Position numbers and translations under genes: made by a program. Shown here piece by piece: positions 41,043 to 49,566 of a stretch of 59,897 bases of DNA (position 1 is its first letter; each line of letters opens with the position of its first letter). The notes below the pieces were generated by a model. It was not told the origin of the DNA, did no database searches, and was given only the letters and a program-made list of their open reading frames with translations. This DNA is from Actinoplanes utahensis. GTDB taxonomy: Bacteria > Actinomycetota > Actinomycetes > Mycobacteriales > Micromonosporaceae. The stretch spans positions 1-59,897 of the forward strand of contig NZ_BOMZ01000052.1 of NCBI RefSeq assembly GCF_016862455.1. Direction: 5' to 3'.

Positions 41043-42200
41043 TCACTTCTTCTTCTGCGGGTTAGCCGTCAGCCACTCGCTCATCTTGTCGGCGGCCACG
41101 GCCTTGTAGAGCCCCAGCGCCTTCTCCCGGTCGGAGACCACCACGGACTGTCCGTTGATCGTCTCGCTGCCCTTGTTGGGGCTGGTCAGGAACGTCAGGT
41201 TCTCGCTGCGCAGGCCCTTCAACTCGAACGCCATGTCCTTGAGGGAGAAGTTCTCGTCGACGGTGAGCGCATCGGTCACCGAGTTGAGGAAGGAGGTGAG
41301 CTTGGCCGGGTTGCCCAGGGTGCCGCCGCTCGCCGCCTTGTCCATCAGCGCCTTGAGGAAGTCCTGCTGGTGCTGCATCCGGGCGAAGTCGCCGCGGGGG
41401 AACTGGTAGCGCTGCCGGATCCAGTCCAGCGCCTCCTCGCCGTTCATGTGCATGGTGCCCTTCTTGAACTGGCGGAAGGGCTTGTGGATCGACTTGGCGT
41501 CCTGCTCCACGTAGAGGTCGACGCCGCCGAGCGCGTCGGTGACCTCCTTGAAGCCGCCGAAGTCGATCGCCATGACGTGGTCGATGCGCACGTCGGTCAT
41601 GCACTCGACGGTGCGGACCGCGCGGGGGATGCCACCGAAGGCGAACGCCGCGTTGATCTTGGCTCGGCTGCCGGAACTGCACGGCGCGCTGTTGCCGTTC
41701 GGGATGTTCACCCACAGGTCTCGCGGAATCGAGATGAGCTGGGCGGACTTGTGGTCGGCCGGCACGTGCATGAGGATCAGCGTGTCGGCGCGCCACTTGT
41801 TGGCCGCGTCCTGCTTGGCGTCGGGGTCACGCGAGTCGGTGCCGATCAGCAGGATGTTGAAGGCGCCCTCGACGGCCGCGGGCGGCCGCTCCTTGAGCTC
41901 GGTGAAGGCGTTGGTCCGCTTGAGATTGTCGTCCAGGCCGGAGACGTATCCCCACGCCGAGATGCCGGCGATCAGGGCGATGACCGCGATCAGCACGCCC
42001 GCCACGAGAGCGATGCGGCCCCATCGGGGCCGGGGGCGACGGCTGCCACCGCCGTAGGAACGACCGGTGCCGCCGGGCGGGCGCCCACCGGGACCGTTGC
42101 CGTCACCACCGTACGAGGGCCGGTCCCGATCGGGACGCCCGGGCCCGGGCACGGACGCTCGTCCGGAGGAGTTGCCGCTGGGGGAGGTGGTGGCTGACAT
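41043..42200 (-). CDS. LytR-CpsA-Psr (LCP) family cell-envelope ligase
   Basis: About 385 residues. A cytoplasmic Gly/Pro/Arg-rich tail (1-60) and one membrane helix (WGRIALVAGVLIAVIALIAGISAWG) precede an extracellular LCP domain. LCP enzymes transfer glycopolymers from lipid carriers to peptidoglycan. Core motifs are NILLIGTDSRD, ADTLILMHV, LISIPRDLWVNI, DHVMAIDFGGFKEVTDALGGVDL, and RQRYQFPRGDFARMQHQQDFL with its conserved arginines. The ATG at 42200 follows TAACCT by 7 nt. Confidence 0.93.
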   Translation of the reverse strand: MSATTSPSGNSSGRASVPGPGRPDRDRPSYGGDGNGPGGRPPGGTGRSYGGGSRRPRPRWGRIALVAGVLIAVIALIAGISAWGYVSGLDDNLKRTNAFTELKERPPAAVEGAFNILLIGTDSRDPDAKQDAANKWRADTLILMHVPADHKSAQLISIPRDLWVNIPNGNSAPCSSGSRAKINAAFAFGGIPRAVRTVECMTDVRIDHVMAIDFGGFKEVTDALGGVDLYVEQDAKSIHKPFRQFKKGTMHMNGEEALDWIRQRYQFPRGDFARMQHQQDFLKALMDKAASGGTLGNPAKLTSFLNSVTDALTVDENFSLKDMAFELKGLRSENLTFLTSPNKGSETINGQSVVVSDREKALGLYKAVAADKMSEWLTANPQKKK

Positions 42201-42207
42201 GCGTTCC

Positions 42208-42213
42208 AGGTTA
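42208..42213 (-). promoter_or_regulatory. -10 element for LCP gene (leaderless)
   Basis: TAACCT (minus strand) ends 7 nt before the ATG at 42200. Confidence 0.5.
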
Positions 42214-42331
42214 CGGAGTGCGCGCCGCTGATCCGTTCCGTCACGACGCTTCGGCACGAAGGTAGGAGGAGAGTAATCGGGCGGACACGGGCCGGCGTCG
42301 GCGACTACGCCGGCCCGTGCACTGAACAAGG

Positions 42332-44011
42332 TCAGTGGGCCCCGTGCCCGGTGAGAGACCGGACTTCGAGCTCCGCGTACTTCTTCGGGTCGGTCTCCTT
42401 GGAGACGACCGTGCCGAGCCAGCCGAAGAAGAAGCCGAGCGGGATCGAGATGATGCCGGGGTTGGACAGCGGGAAGAACTGCCAGTCCTGGTTCGGGAAC
42501 ATCGCGGTGGCCGTGCCGGACACCACCGGTGAGAAGAACACCAGGACGACCGCGCTGATCAGGCCACCGTAGATGGACCAGAGCGCGCCCGCGGTGTTGA
42601 ACCGCTTCCAGAACAGGCTGTAGAGGATCGCCGGCAGGTTCGCCGACGCCGCCACCGCGAACGCGAGCGCCACCAGGAAGGCGACGTTCAGGTTCTGCGC
42701 GAAGATCGACAGGGCGATCGCGATCGCGCCGATGATCAGGGCGGAGATCCGGGCGACGCCGACCTCCTCGCGCTCGGAGGCCTTGCCCCGCTTGATCACG
42801 CTGGCGTAGAAGTCGTGCGCGAGGCTCGACGACGAGGCCAGGGTGAGTCCGGCGACCACGGCGAGGATGGTGGCGAAGGCGACCGCGGCGATCACGGCCA
42901 GCATGATCGCGCCGCCGGTCTCCCCGCCCAGATAATCGAGGCCGAGCTGCTGGGCGAGCTGTGGCGCCGCGGTGTTGCCGGCCTTGTCCTGTGCCTGGAT
43001 GTTCGCGCCGCCCACCAGGGCCGCCGCGCCGAAGCCCAGCGCCAGGGTGAACAGGTAGAAAGTACCGATGATGCCGATCGCCCAGAGCACGCTCTTACGC
43101 GCGATCCGGCTGGTCGGCACGGTGTAGAAGCGGGTCAGGATGTGCGGTAGGCCGGCCGTGCCGAGGACCAGCGCGAGACCCAGCGAGAGCAGATCCATCT
43201 TGTTGTAGAAGGTCTGCAGCGCGTTCCCTTCGACCTGGACGCCGTACCGCCCGCCGGGTTCCAGGAACTTCTCGCCCTTGCCGGACTGCGCGGCGGCGTC
43301 GCCGAGCAGCGCCGACAGGTTGAACTTGTAGTGCGCCAGCACCATCAGCGTCATGATCAGGGCGCCGCCCATCAGCATGAACGCCTTGACGATCTGGACG
43401 TAGGTGGTGCCCTTCATGCCGCCGACCGTCACGTAGACGATCATCAGGGCGCCGACCAGGATGATCGTGGCGACCTTGGCGGTACCGGCGTCCATGCCCA
43501 GGAACGTGGTGTCCGGCTTGATGCCGAGCAGCAGCGAGACCAGCGCGCCGGCGCCGACCATCTGGGCGATCAGGTAGAAGACCGACACCACGATGGTGGA
43601 GACGCTCGCCGCGGTACGCACCGGGCGCTGGCGCATCCGGAAGGCCAGCACGTCGGCCATCGTGTAGCGGCCCGAGTTGCGCAGGAACTCGGCGACCAGC
43701 AGCAGCGCGACCAGCCAGGCGACCAGGAAGCCGATCGAGTACAGGAAGCCGTCGTAGCCGTACAGGGCGATCAGGCCGGCGATGCCCAGGAAGGACGCCG
43801 CCGACATGTAGTCGCCGCCGATCGCCATACCGTTCTGGAAGCCGGAGAACTGCCGGCCGCCGGCGTAGAAGTCGGTGGCGGTCTTGGTCTGCCGGCTGGC
43901 CCAGACGGTGATGCCCAGGGTGATCGCCACGAAGACCAGGAACAGGGTGATGGTCAGGGTGCGCGAGGTGCTGGTGGACGCCTCGGCGGCCAGGAAGGCG
44001 GGGACGGTCAC
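42332..44011 (-). CDS. Solute:sodium symporter, ActP/MctC-like carboxylate transporter
   Basis: About 559 residues from the GTG at 44011. It has thirteen or so membrane helices and SSS-family signatures: FYAGGRQFSGFQNGMAIGGDYMSAASFLG near the N-terminus, YVTVGGMKGTTYVQIVKAF and LGTAGLPHILTRFYTVP. These match the ActP/MctC subgroup, which takes up acetate, pyruvate or related monocarboxylates. The GTG overlaps the stop of the DUF485 gene (GTGA), as is usual for this pair. The substrate is inferred from the family only. Confidence 0.92.
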   Translation of the reverse strand: MTVPAFLAAEASTSTSRTLTITLFLVFVAITLGITVWASRQTKTATDFYAGGRQFSGFQNGMAIGGDYMSAASFLGIAGLIALYGYDGFLYSIGFLVAWLVALLLVAEFLRNSGRYTMADVLAFRMRQRPVRTAASVSTIVVSVFYLIAQMVGAGALVSLLLGIKPDTTFLGMDAGTAKVATIILVGALMIVYVTVGGMKGTTYVQIVKAFMLMGGALIMTLMVLAHYKFNLSALLGDAAAQSGKGEKFLEPGGRYGVQVEGNALQTFYNKMDLLSLGLALVLGTAGLPHILTRFYTVPTSRIARKSVLWAIGIIGTFYLFTLALGFGAAALVGGANIQAQDKAGNTAAPQLAQQLGLDYLGGETGGAIMLAVIAAVAFATILAVVAGLTLASSSSLAHDFYASVIKRGKASEREEVGVARISALIIGAIAIALSIFAQNLNVAFLVALAFAVAASANLPAILYSLFWKRFNTAGALWSIYGGLISAVVLVFFSPVVSGTATAMFPNQDWQFFPLSNPGIISIPLGFFFGWLGTVVSKETDPKKYAELEVRSLTGHGAH

Positions 44012-44475
44012 TGAGCGCTCCCGTCGGTGCTGGTGGCCGCCGGCGTCTCGTCGACCGAGTGCAGGATGGCGTCGGCCCGGGGGTCGAGCTCCTTGGCCGC
44101 GTATCGCGCGTAGTACCACGCGATCAGGAACGTGGAGACGAACTGCAGGACGCCCAGGAGCAGGGCGACGTTGATGTTGCCGATCAGCTTGATGGCCATG
44201 AAGTCCCGCGCGTACGCGGAGAGCAGCACGTAGAGCGCGTACCAGAGGATGAAGGCGACGGTCGTGGGGAAGATGAAGCGGCGCAGCCTGTGGCGCAGTT
44301 CAGCGAACTCCTCGGAGCGCTGCACTTCGAGGTATCTATCGGCGGATGCCGGCACGGAATTCACCACCTTTGTGAGGTCGGGCTTTCCGGCACCGTACGA
44401 AGGAGTGAGCCGCGTCACCGGCTGATGGTCGTGGTGTGCGCTGAGTGGTGGTCTGACTGCGCTGAGCGGCATCAT
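44008..44475 (-). CDS. DUF485 membrane protein
   Basis: About 155 residues; ATG codons at 44475 and 44472 are both in frame. Two membrane helices (RRFIFPTTVAFILWYALYVLLSAYA and VALLLGVLQFVSTFLIAWYYARYA) form the DUF485 domain that accompanies ActP-type symporters. The N-terminal 60 residues are an extra hydrophilic stretch. The start overlaps the flavin-reductase-like stop (ATGA), making a three-gene coupled unit. Confidence 0.88.
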   Translation of the reverse strand: MMPLSAVRPPLSAHHDHQPVTRLTPSYGAGKPDLTKVVNSVPASADRYLEVQRSEEFAELRHRLRRFIFPTTVAFILWYALYVLLSAYARDFMAIKLIGNINVALLLGVLQFVSTFLIAWYYARYAAKELDPRADAILHSVDETPAATSTDGSAQ

Positions 44476-44996
44476 GCCAGCTCGGCGTACCTCCCCCGGT
44501 AGTGGATCAGAGGTTCCCCGGCGCCGGGGAAGTGAACGACTTCGATCACGGCCTCGATCAGGGTGGCCCAGCCACACGGCCGGCTGTCGTCCAGGCGGCA
44601 TCCGGCCCAGGCGCCGGCATGGGCCGGGACCGGCCCGTACGCGGTCTGCTCCCACTCACCGGACGCGAACGGGCCGCCGGGCGCCGGGAAGAGGCCGGCG
44701 AACCGGTCGGCGAGCTGACGGTCGGCGGGGCTCAGCGGGCTGAGCGCGAACCGTCCCGCGAGGGTGACGGCGTCGAAGAACTCGCTCTCGTCGTCGATCA
44801 GGCCGATCACCCGTCCGGGGTCTCCGCCCGCGATCACGGTGGAGGAGACGGTCAACCCGGCCGGCCCGGGCGCGGTCCACAGCGCCACCGGGGCGGCGAA
44901 CCGGCCGCGCAGGCGGCGGACCGGGGATTTCTCCGTCTCCGGGACGGCGAACGGATCGGTGGAGTGGATGCGGCCACCCGGCTCGTCGGAGTGCAT
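44472..44996 (-). CDS. Flavin reductase-like domain protein
   Basis: About 174 residues from the ATG at 44996 (GGAG 9 nt upstream). It resembles the flavin-reductase/FMN-binding split-barrel family: FAAPVALWTAPGPAGLTVSSTVIAGGDPGRVIGLIDDES, then FALSPLSPADRQLADRFAG. A reductase partner is not evident. It is the first gene of the unit ending with DUF485 and the symporter, so it may be co-expressed with carboxylate uptake. Confidence 0.8.
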   Translation of the reverse strand: MHSDEPGGRIHSTDPFAVPETEKSPVRRLRGRFAAPVALWTAPGPAGLTVSSTVIAGGDPGRVIGLIDDESEFFDAVTLAGRFALSPLSPADRQLADRFAGLFPAPGGPFASGEWEQTAYGPVPAHAGAWAGCRLDDSRPCGWATLIEAVIEVVHFPGAGEPLIHYRGRYAELA

Positions 44997-45056
44997 CCGA
45001 TCATTCTCCCGTTTACAGATTGCGCACGCGCACATGCCGATTAATTGATCACCAAC

Positions 45057-45062
45057 TATTTT
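45057..45062 (+). promoter_or_regulatory. -10 element for small protein A (leaderless)
   Basis: TATTTT ends 6 nt before the ATG at 45069. Confidence 0.45.
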
Positions 45063-45068
45063 CTAGGC

Positions 45069-45347
45069 ATGACTCAGGTGGTTCTCCGGCCAGGTGACGT
45101 CGTTCATGTCGGTCCCGAGGCGAGCGTCCAGTTCTCCGGTGAGCGGACATTGACCTTCCGGGTCATCCGGGTCGACCCGCGGGCCACCTACGACGGCTGG
45201 ATATGGCTGGACGGCTACGTCCTGGGCGCCGACGGCAGCGCCGAGCAGCGCCGCCGGATCTTCGTCCGCCAGGAGGGGCTGCGGCGGGCCGCGGTCAGCC
45301 GGGTGCCGGCAGCTCGTAACGGATCTCGAACTGCTGACCTGCCTTGA
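45069..45347 (+). CDS. Small conserved protein A, paralogue of 46143-46370
   Basis: A 92-residue protein. The core GDVVHVGPEASVQFSGERTLTFRVIRVDPRATYDGWIWLDGYVLG is nearly the same as in the gene at 46143. It looks like a compact beta-rich domain with no known catalytic motif. The last 25 residues overlap the 3' end of the convergent GntR gene (45295-45347) and are not shared with the paralogue, so they may be a recent read-through. Function unknown; the GntR regulator between the two copies suggests joint control. Confidence 0.75.
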   Translation: MTQVVLRPGDVVHVGPEASVQFSGERTLTFRVIRVDPRATYDGWIWLDGYVLGADGSAEQRRRIFVRQEGLRRAAVSRVPAARNGSRTADLP

Positions 45348-46038
45348 TCATGACGGTGACCTCGATCGGCCGGTCGCCGTCGGTGTAGGCGATCCGGAAC
45401 TGCCGCAGCACCGGGATGTCCTCGGGCAGCCGCAGGGCGACGAACTCGGCGACCGTGGCCGGCCGCACCGACACCTGGTCCACCACATGCCGCAGCGGGT
45501 GACCGAGAGCGGCCAGCACCGTCGGTGACCCGCCGCGCAGCCGCCGGCTCTCGGCCAGCGCGGTGCCCCGGGCCACTGCCGCCGGGTAGTACGCCCAGAC
45601 CAGCTCGGCCGGCTCCCCGTCCAGATCGAGCACCTGGTGCCGGACCGCGACCGGATCGCCCGCGGGAATGCCGAAGGCGTGCGCCACCTGCGCGGGCGCC
45701 GCCGTCTCCCCCACTCGGAGCAGGCGGATCACGGCGTCCCGCCCGGGTGTCATCGGTGACGGGTAGTGACCAGCCCGGACCACGGCCGGCCGCCGGCCGG
45801 TGGAGACGACCGACTTTCCCTTGTGGCCGGTGACCAACCCCTCCGCTTTGAGGATGCCGAGGGCGCGGGTGACGGTCTGGTTGCCGACCGCGTAACGCCG
45901 GGTCAGCTCGGCGGTGCTGGGCAGGCGCCGACCGGGGCCGATGTCGCCGGCGAGGATCAGCGCGCGCAGGTCGCCGGCGAGTTGCCGCTGGCGGGAGCGG
46001 TGCCCGTCGTCGGGTATCTCAGGCTCGATCGCACTCAT
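45295..46038 (-). CDS. GntR-family regulator, HutC/UTRA type
   Basis: A 247-residue repressor-type protein. The N-terminal winged helix (RQRQLAGDLRALILAGDIGPGRRLPSTAELTRRYAVGNQTVTRALGILKAEGLV) is followed by a UTRA ligand-binding domain (PGRDAVIRLLRVGETAAPAQVAHAFGIPAGDPVAVRHQVL). The ligand is unknown. It sits between two copies of the small paralogous gene. An imperfect inverted repeat at 46097-46113 in its own upstream region could be its operator. Confidence 0.92.
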   Translation of the reverse strand: MSAIEPEIPDDGHRSRQRQLAGDLRALILAGDIGPGRRLPSTAELTRRYAVGNQTVTRALGILKAEGLVTGHKGKSVVSTGRRPAVVRAGHYPSPMTPGRDAVIRLLRVGETAAPAQVAHAFGIPAGDPVAVRHQVLDLDGEPAELVWAYYPAAVARGTALAESRRLRGGSPTVLAALGHPLRHVVDQVSVRPATVAEFVALRLPEDIPVLRQFRIAYTDGDRPIEVTVMIKAGQQFEIRYELPAPG

Positions 46039-46096
46039 GACGGATCATCCTGCCGCAGCGTCGCTCGAAAGTGGACGATCGACAGGTGTCATCAGC

Positions 46097-46113
46097 TTAT
46101 ACATTTTGTGTAA
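46097..46113. promoter_or_regulatory. Candidate GntR operator
   Basis: TTATACA and TGTGTAA flank TTT, an inverted repeat with one mismatch, in the divergent region between gntR and small protein B. Confidence 0.4.
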
Positions 46114-46142
46114 CGTCGTCGGATGACGATGGGAGGCGGACC

Positions 46143-46370
46143 ATCAGCGAGGCATTGCCCCGGGCCGGGGAGGTGATCCATGTGGGCGCCGCGGCCAGCG
46201 TGCAGTTCGCCGGCAACCGGGCGCTGACGTTCCGGGTGATCCGGATCGACCCACGGATCACCTACGACGGGTGGCTGTGGATCGACGGCTACGTGCTGGG
46301 GCCGACGGGCGAGGCGACCGAGCGGCGGGTCATCTTCGTGAAACGGGACGGGCTGCGCCGGATCCGGTAG
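46143..46370 (+). CDS. Small conserved protein B, apparent AUC start
   Basis: About 75 residues, paralogous to small protein A: GEVIHVGAAASVQFAGNRALTFRVIRIDPRITYDGWLWIDGYVLG. Homology to protein A begins exactly at an ATC codon at 46143. GGGAGG (46131-46136) lies 6 nt before it, a textbook ribosome-site distance. No ATG, GTG or TTG in frame has a comparable site; the next TTG is at 46155 and a GTG at 46086 is far upstream. It is divergent from gntR. Function unknown. Confidence 0.65.
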   Translation: MSEALPRAGEVIHVGAAASVQFAGNRALTFRVIRIDPRITYDGWLWIDGYVLGPTGEATERRVIFVKRDGLRRIR

Positions 46371-46401
46371 GAACACGCGCCCGAAATCAGCACGCGATCT
46401 T

Positions 46402-47997
46402 TCAACGGGGCGTCACGGCGGCGAGCAGTTCGGGCATGCGGCGGTCGAGCATGCGGCCGGCCAGATGGGCGCCGAGCAGATAGGCGCAGACGCCGTAGAC
46501 CAGGCCCACCGGCAAGGCGAGCCAGGGCCACAGCGTGGCCAGCACCACCACGGGCAGCGAGCCGATCATCGCGCCGAGCAGCGCGGCCATCCCGGGAAGG
46601 CTCTTGCTGAAGCCACCGCCGGAGGAGAGCGCGAACGGGCCGGTGGTGTCCGGCAGGGCGTAGGCGGCCCGCACCGAGATCGGCAGCACCAGCGCCAGCC
46701 CGGTGCCGTAGGTGGCCAGCAGCGTGCCGAACTGGGTCGCGATCGCTTCCGGGCGGCCCGCCACCACGCCGGTCACGATCGCCACGAGCACCAGCACCGG
46801 CACCGTGAAGACGGCGTGCGCGGCGGCCCGCGAGTGGATCTCCAGCCGCCCCGGGACGCCGGTGGCCAGGTTGGTCGCGTAGGCGCTGCCCTCGTACCCG
46901 AACTGGTTCGCCAGACCGATCGGCGCGATCGCCCCGACCACGAAGGCGAGCCCGACCGCGCCCGAGCCGTCACCCGCGAAAGCGGTGGAGAGCGGCAGGA
47001 AGACCCCGGCCATCGTCAGCGTCACCAGCGCGGCCCGGCGTCGCGTCTCGCGCCACCAGTAACGGATCTCGCGGGCGGTCAGCGCCCCGAACCGGCTCCG
47101 CGGCGACCACCGAAACAGCAGCTTGGTCACCGGGCTGCGATGATCCGGCGCCGCGGCCCGGCCCGGACCGGTGCCCGCGGCGCCGACCATCGCCTGTTCC
47201 AGCGTGCGGCCCCACCAGACGAGCAGGCCGGTCACGGTCACGACCACGATCAGAAGCTTGAGGGGTACGGCCCACGCCCGGCCTTGCGCCACATCCAGCC
47301 CCAGCGTCCACGGCGCGCCGAGCGGCGTCCACCCGGTCACCGTCGCGGCGGTCTCGACGAGCGTCCAGTCGGCCCGGTTCAGCAATCCCAGCAGGGTGAG
47401 CTCCAGCGGCCCGATCGACGCCGCCACCACCGCCAGCAGGATGGTCGCCAGGTCACGGGCCCGCCGGGACCGCAGCGACGTCGCGAACGCGCTGATCACC
47501 GCCCGGCTCAGCACCACGCAGACGGCCAGCCCGCAGACGACGCCGAGCAGCCCGGCCAGTGCCGCCCCGGCGCCGCCCAGCAGAGCCGCCGAGTGCACCG
47601 TCCCCAGCGTGGCGCACAGTGTCGCCAGCGCGGGCAGGCCGGCCAGGGCGGCCGCGCCCATCCCGGCGATCAGCGTCCGGCGGCGCAGCGGTAGCAGGGC
47701 GAACTGGGCCGGGTCGAGGGTGCTGTCCACCCCGAAGAACAGCAGCGGCAGGAACACCCAGCCGAGGGTGAGCAGCGCGCCGCCGAACGGGAACAGGAAC
47801 TCCGCCATGTCCGGCCGGTCGAGCAGGCCGGGCACCGCGAGCATCGAGTAGCCCAGGATGGCGAATCCGCACGCCGCGACCAGACCCAGCACGAACATCA
47901 CGATCCGGGCCGGGCGGTCGCGCAGGGTGTTGCCGGTGATGCGCAGCTTGAGCCGGACGAACGCCCGGATGGACACCGAGCCGGGCGTGCCCGTCAC
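46402..47997 (-). CDS. ABC transporter permease (exporter type)
   Basis: About 531 residues with roughly twelve hydrophobic segments. It has no recognised substrate-binding motif; the overall shape is an ABC-2-like exporter permease fused in one chain. The start GTG at 47997 overlaps the stop of the ATPase gene (GTGA); a GTG at 48003 is also possible. A cytoplasmic loop near residues 270-300 (GTGPGRAAAPDHRSPVTKLLFRW) is hydrophilic. The substrate is unknown. Confidence 0.8.
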   Translation of the reverse strand: MTGTPGSVSIRAFVRLKLRITGNTLRDRPARIVMFVLGLVAACGFAILGYSMLAVPGLLDRPDMAEFLFPFGGALLTLGWVFLPLLFFGVDSTLDPAQFALLPLRRRTLIAGMGAAALAGLPALATLCATLGTVHSAALLGGAGAALAGLLGVVCGLAVCVVLSRAVISAFATSLRSRRARDLATILLAVVAASIGPLELTLLGLLNRADWTLVETAATVTGWTPLGAPWTLGLDVAQGRAWAVPLKLLIVVVTVTGLLVWWGRTLEQAMVGAAGTGPGRAAAPDHRSPVTKLLFRWSPRSRFGALTAREIRYWWRETRRRAALVTLTMAGVFLPLSTAFAGDGSGAVGLAFVVGAIAPIGLANQFGYEGSAYATNLATGVPGRLEIHSRAAAHAVFTVPVLVLVAIVTGVVAGRPEAIATQFGTLLATYGTGLALVLPISVRAAYALPDTTGPFALSSGGGFSKSLPGMAALLGAMIGSLPVVVLATLWPWLALPVGLVYGVCAYLLGAHLAGRMLDRRMPELLAAVTPR

Positions 47998-48776
47998 AGC
48001 CACGCGAGCTCCGAACCGGTGGCCACCCGGCCGCCGACGACCTGGACGAACACATCGGACAGGGTCCGGTCGCCGCGGATCTCGGTGAGTGGCCCCTGCA
48101 TCCGCACCACCCCGTCCGACATGATCGCCACGTGGGTGCAGAGCCGCTCCACCACCTCCAGCACGTGACTGGAGAAGACGACGGTGCCGCCGCCGGACAC
48201 GTACCGCTGGAGGATGTCGCGGATCAGCGCGCCGGACACCGGATCGACCGCCTCGAACGGCTCGTCCAGCACCAGCAGCCGCGGCGCGTGCAGCAGCGCG
48301 CAGGCCAGGCCGATCTTCTTCTTCATGCCGGCCGAGTAGTCGACGACCAGGGTCCGGTTGCCGTTGCCGATCTCCAGAACGTCGAGCAGTTCGACCGCGC
48401 GCTGGTCGACCGTCGCGGCGGGCATGCCGCGCAGCAGGCCGTGGTAGGCGAGCAGCTCCGGGCCACTCAGCCGGTCGAACATCCGCATGCCGTCGGGCAG
48501 GACTCCGACCAGGGCTTTCGCTTCGGCGGGGGCGCGCCAGACGTCGTACCCCAGCAGCTCTGCCTGACCCGCGTCGGGCCGCAACAGGCCCACCGCCATC
48601 GAGAGGGTCGTGGTCTTGCCGGCCCCGTTGGGGCCCAGCAGGCCGAAGAAGGACCCGGCCGGAACGTCCAGGCTGACCCCGGACACCGCCAGGCGGGTGT
48701 CGAAGTGTTTGACGAGCCCGCGCAGCGACATCGCCGCCGTCCCGCCCTGCGGCGAACGCTGTGCCGGAACGCTCAT
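47994..48776 (-). CDS. ABC transporter ATP-binding protein
   Basis: A 260-residue ATPase with Walker A GPNGAGKTTT, Walker B LLVLDEPFEAVD, and the H-loop VVFSSHVLE. The signature motif is YSAGMKKKIGLA instead of the common LSGGQ, a form seen in some ABC-2 exporters. The ATG at 48776 has TACGTT 6 nt upstream and no ribosome site. It is coupled to the permease gene. Confidence 0.93.
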   Translation of the reverse strand: MSVPAQRSPQGGTAAMSLRGLVKHFDTRLAVSGVSLDVPAGSFFGLLGPNGAGKTTTLSMAVGLLRPDAGQAELLGYDVWRAPAEAKALVGVLPDGMRMFDRLSGPELLAYHGLLRGMPAATVDQRAVELLDVLEIGNGNRTLVVDYSAGMKKKIGLACALLHAPRLLVLDEPFEAVDPVSGALIRDILQRYVSGGGTVVFSSHVLEVVERLCTHVAIMSDGVVRMQGPLTEIRGDRTLSDVFVQVVGGRVATGSELAWL

Positions 48777-48782
48777 GAAAGG

Positions 48783-48788
48783 AACGTA
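48783..48788 (-). promoter_or_regulatory. -10 element for ABC ATPase gene (leaderless)
   Basis: TACGTT (minus strand) ends 6 nt before the ATG at 48776. Confidence 0.5.
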
Positions 48789-48833
48789 TCGCCCCGGCGG
48801 CCGGTCCGGGAACACCCGGACCGGCCGATCGCC

Positions 48834-49505
48834 TCAGCCGACCCGCTCGATCACCGCACGCCTGATCAGGAATTTCCCGGGTTCGCGGACCTCCTCGAAG
48901 GCCGCGTTGTTGAGCAGGATGCAGCTTCCCGACGTGCTCGCCACGGTGACCGTGATGCTCTTGTCGTTGTCCAGGTTCGTGACCCGCAGCCGGGTGCCGA
49001 GCGGGAGGGTGCCGCTGGACGCGGCGGGCGCGCCGCCCTCGCCGGACAGGGTGACCGTCGAACCCGGGCAGACCACGTCGCCGTTCCCGTCCTGCTCGGG
49101 GGGCGCCTCGGTCTCCTGCTGACCGGGCGGCGTCTCCTGCTGAGCGGGCGGAGTCGCGGCCGGCGGGGTCGCGGCGGGCGGAGTCGCGGCCGGCGGGGTC
49201 GTGGGCTGTGCCACCGCGCCGCCGCAGCCGCCCTGCGCCTTCTGCACGTCGAGCAGGTCGAGCACCGCCTGCCGGTTGGCGATCACGGCCTCGGTCTGCG
49301 CGTTCGGGTTCGCCCGCTGCTCCGCCATGAACGCCCGCGTCTGGCGGACCTGCTCGTCCAGCCCGTCGCAGAAGGTGGAGGCACTGCTCATCCCGGTGCC
49401 CACCGCCAGGCCGCCGCCGAGCACCGCGGCCGCCACCAGCCCGATCACGATCTTCCGATTGCGCCCGGTGAAACCGCTGCCCGGCCGCCTGTAGGTGCGT
49501 CTCAT
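48834..49505 (-). CDS. Secreted double-psi beta-barrel (RlpA-like) protein
   Basis: About 223 residues. An N-terminal membrane helix (KIVIGLVAAAVLGGGLAVGTGM) leads to a helical segment with two cysteines, then a Pro/Ala/Thr linker containing PPAAT repeats. The C-terminal 80 residues (DVVCPGSTVTLSG, LPLGTRLRVTNLDNDKSITVTVASTSGSCILLNNAAFEEVREPGKFLI) resemble the RlpA/expansin-type double-psi barrel. The usual catalytic Asp is not obvious, so it may bind rather than cut the cell wall. Two CTTAAA direct repeats lie upstream (49551 and 49561). Confidence 0.75.
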   Translation of the reverse strand: MRRTYRRPGSGFTGRNRKIVIGLVAAAVLGGGLAVGTGMSSASTFCDGLDEQVRQTRAFMAEQRANPNAQTEAVIANRQAVLDLLDVQKAQGGCGGAVAQPTTPPAATPPAATPPAATPPAQQETPPGQQETEAPPEQDGNGDVVCPGSTVTLSGEGGAPAASSGTLPLGTRLRVTNLDNDKSITVTVASTSGSCILLNNAAFEEVREPGKFLIRRAVIERVG

Positions 49506-49550
49506 GACCGGTTCTACGGGGGACGGATCGGCGGCGGCCGGGAGCCGTAC

Positions 49551-49566
49551 CTTAAAGATCCTTAAA
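49551..49566. promoter_or_regulatory. Direct CTTAAA repeats upstream of the beta-barrel gene
   Basis: Two CTTAAA hexamers separated by GATC (10-nt period) lie between the symporter stop and the next gene on the minus strand. They may be a regulator site; the regulator is unknown. Confidence 0.3.
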
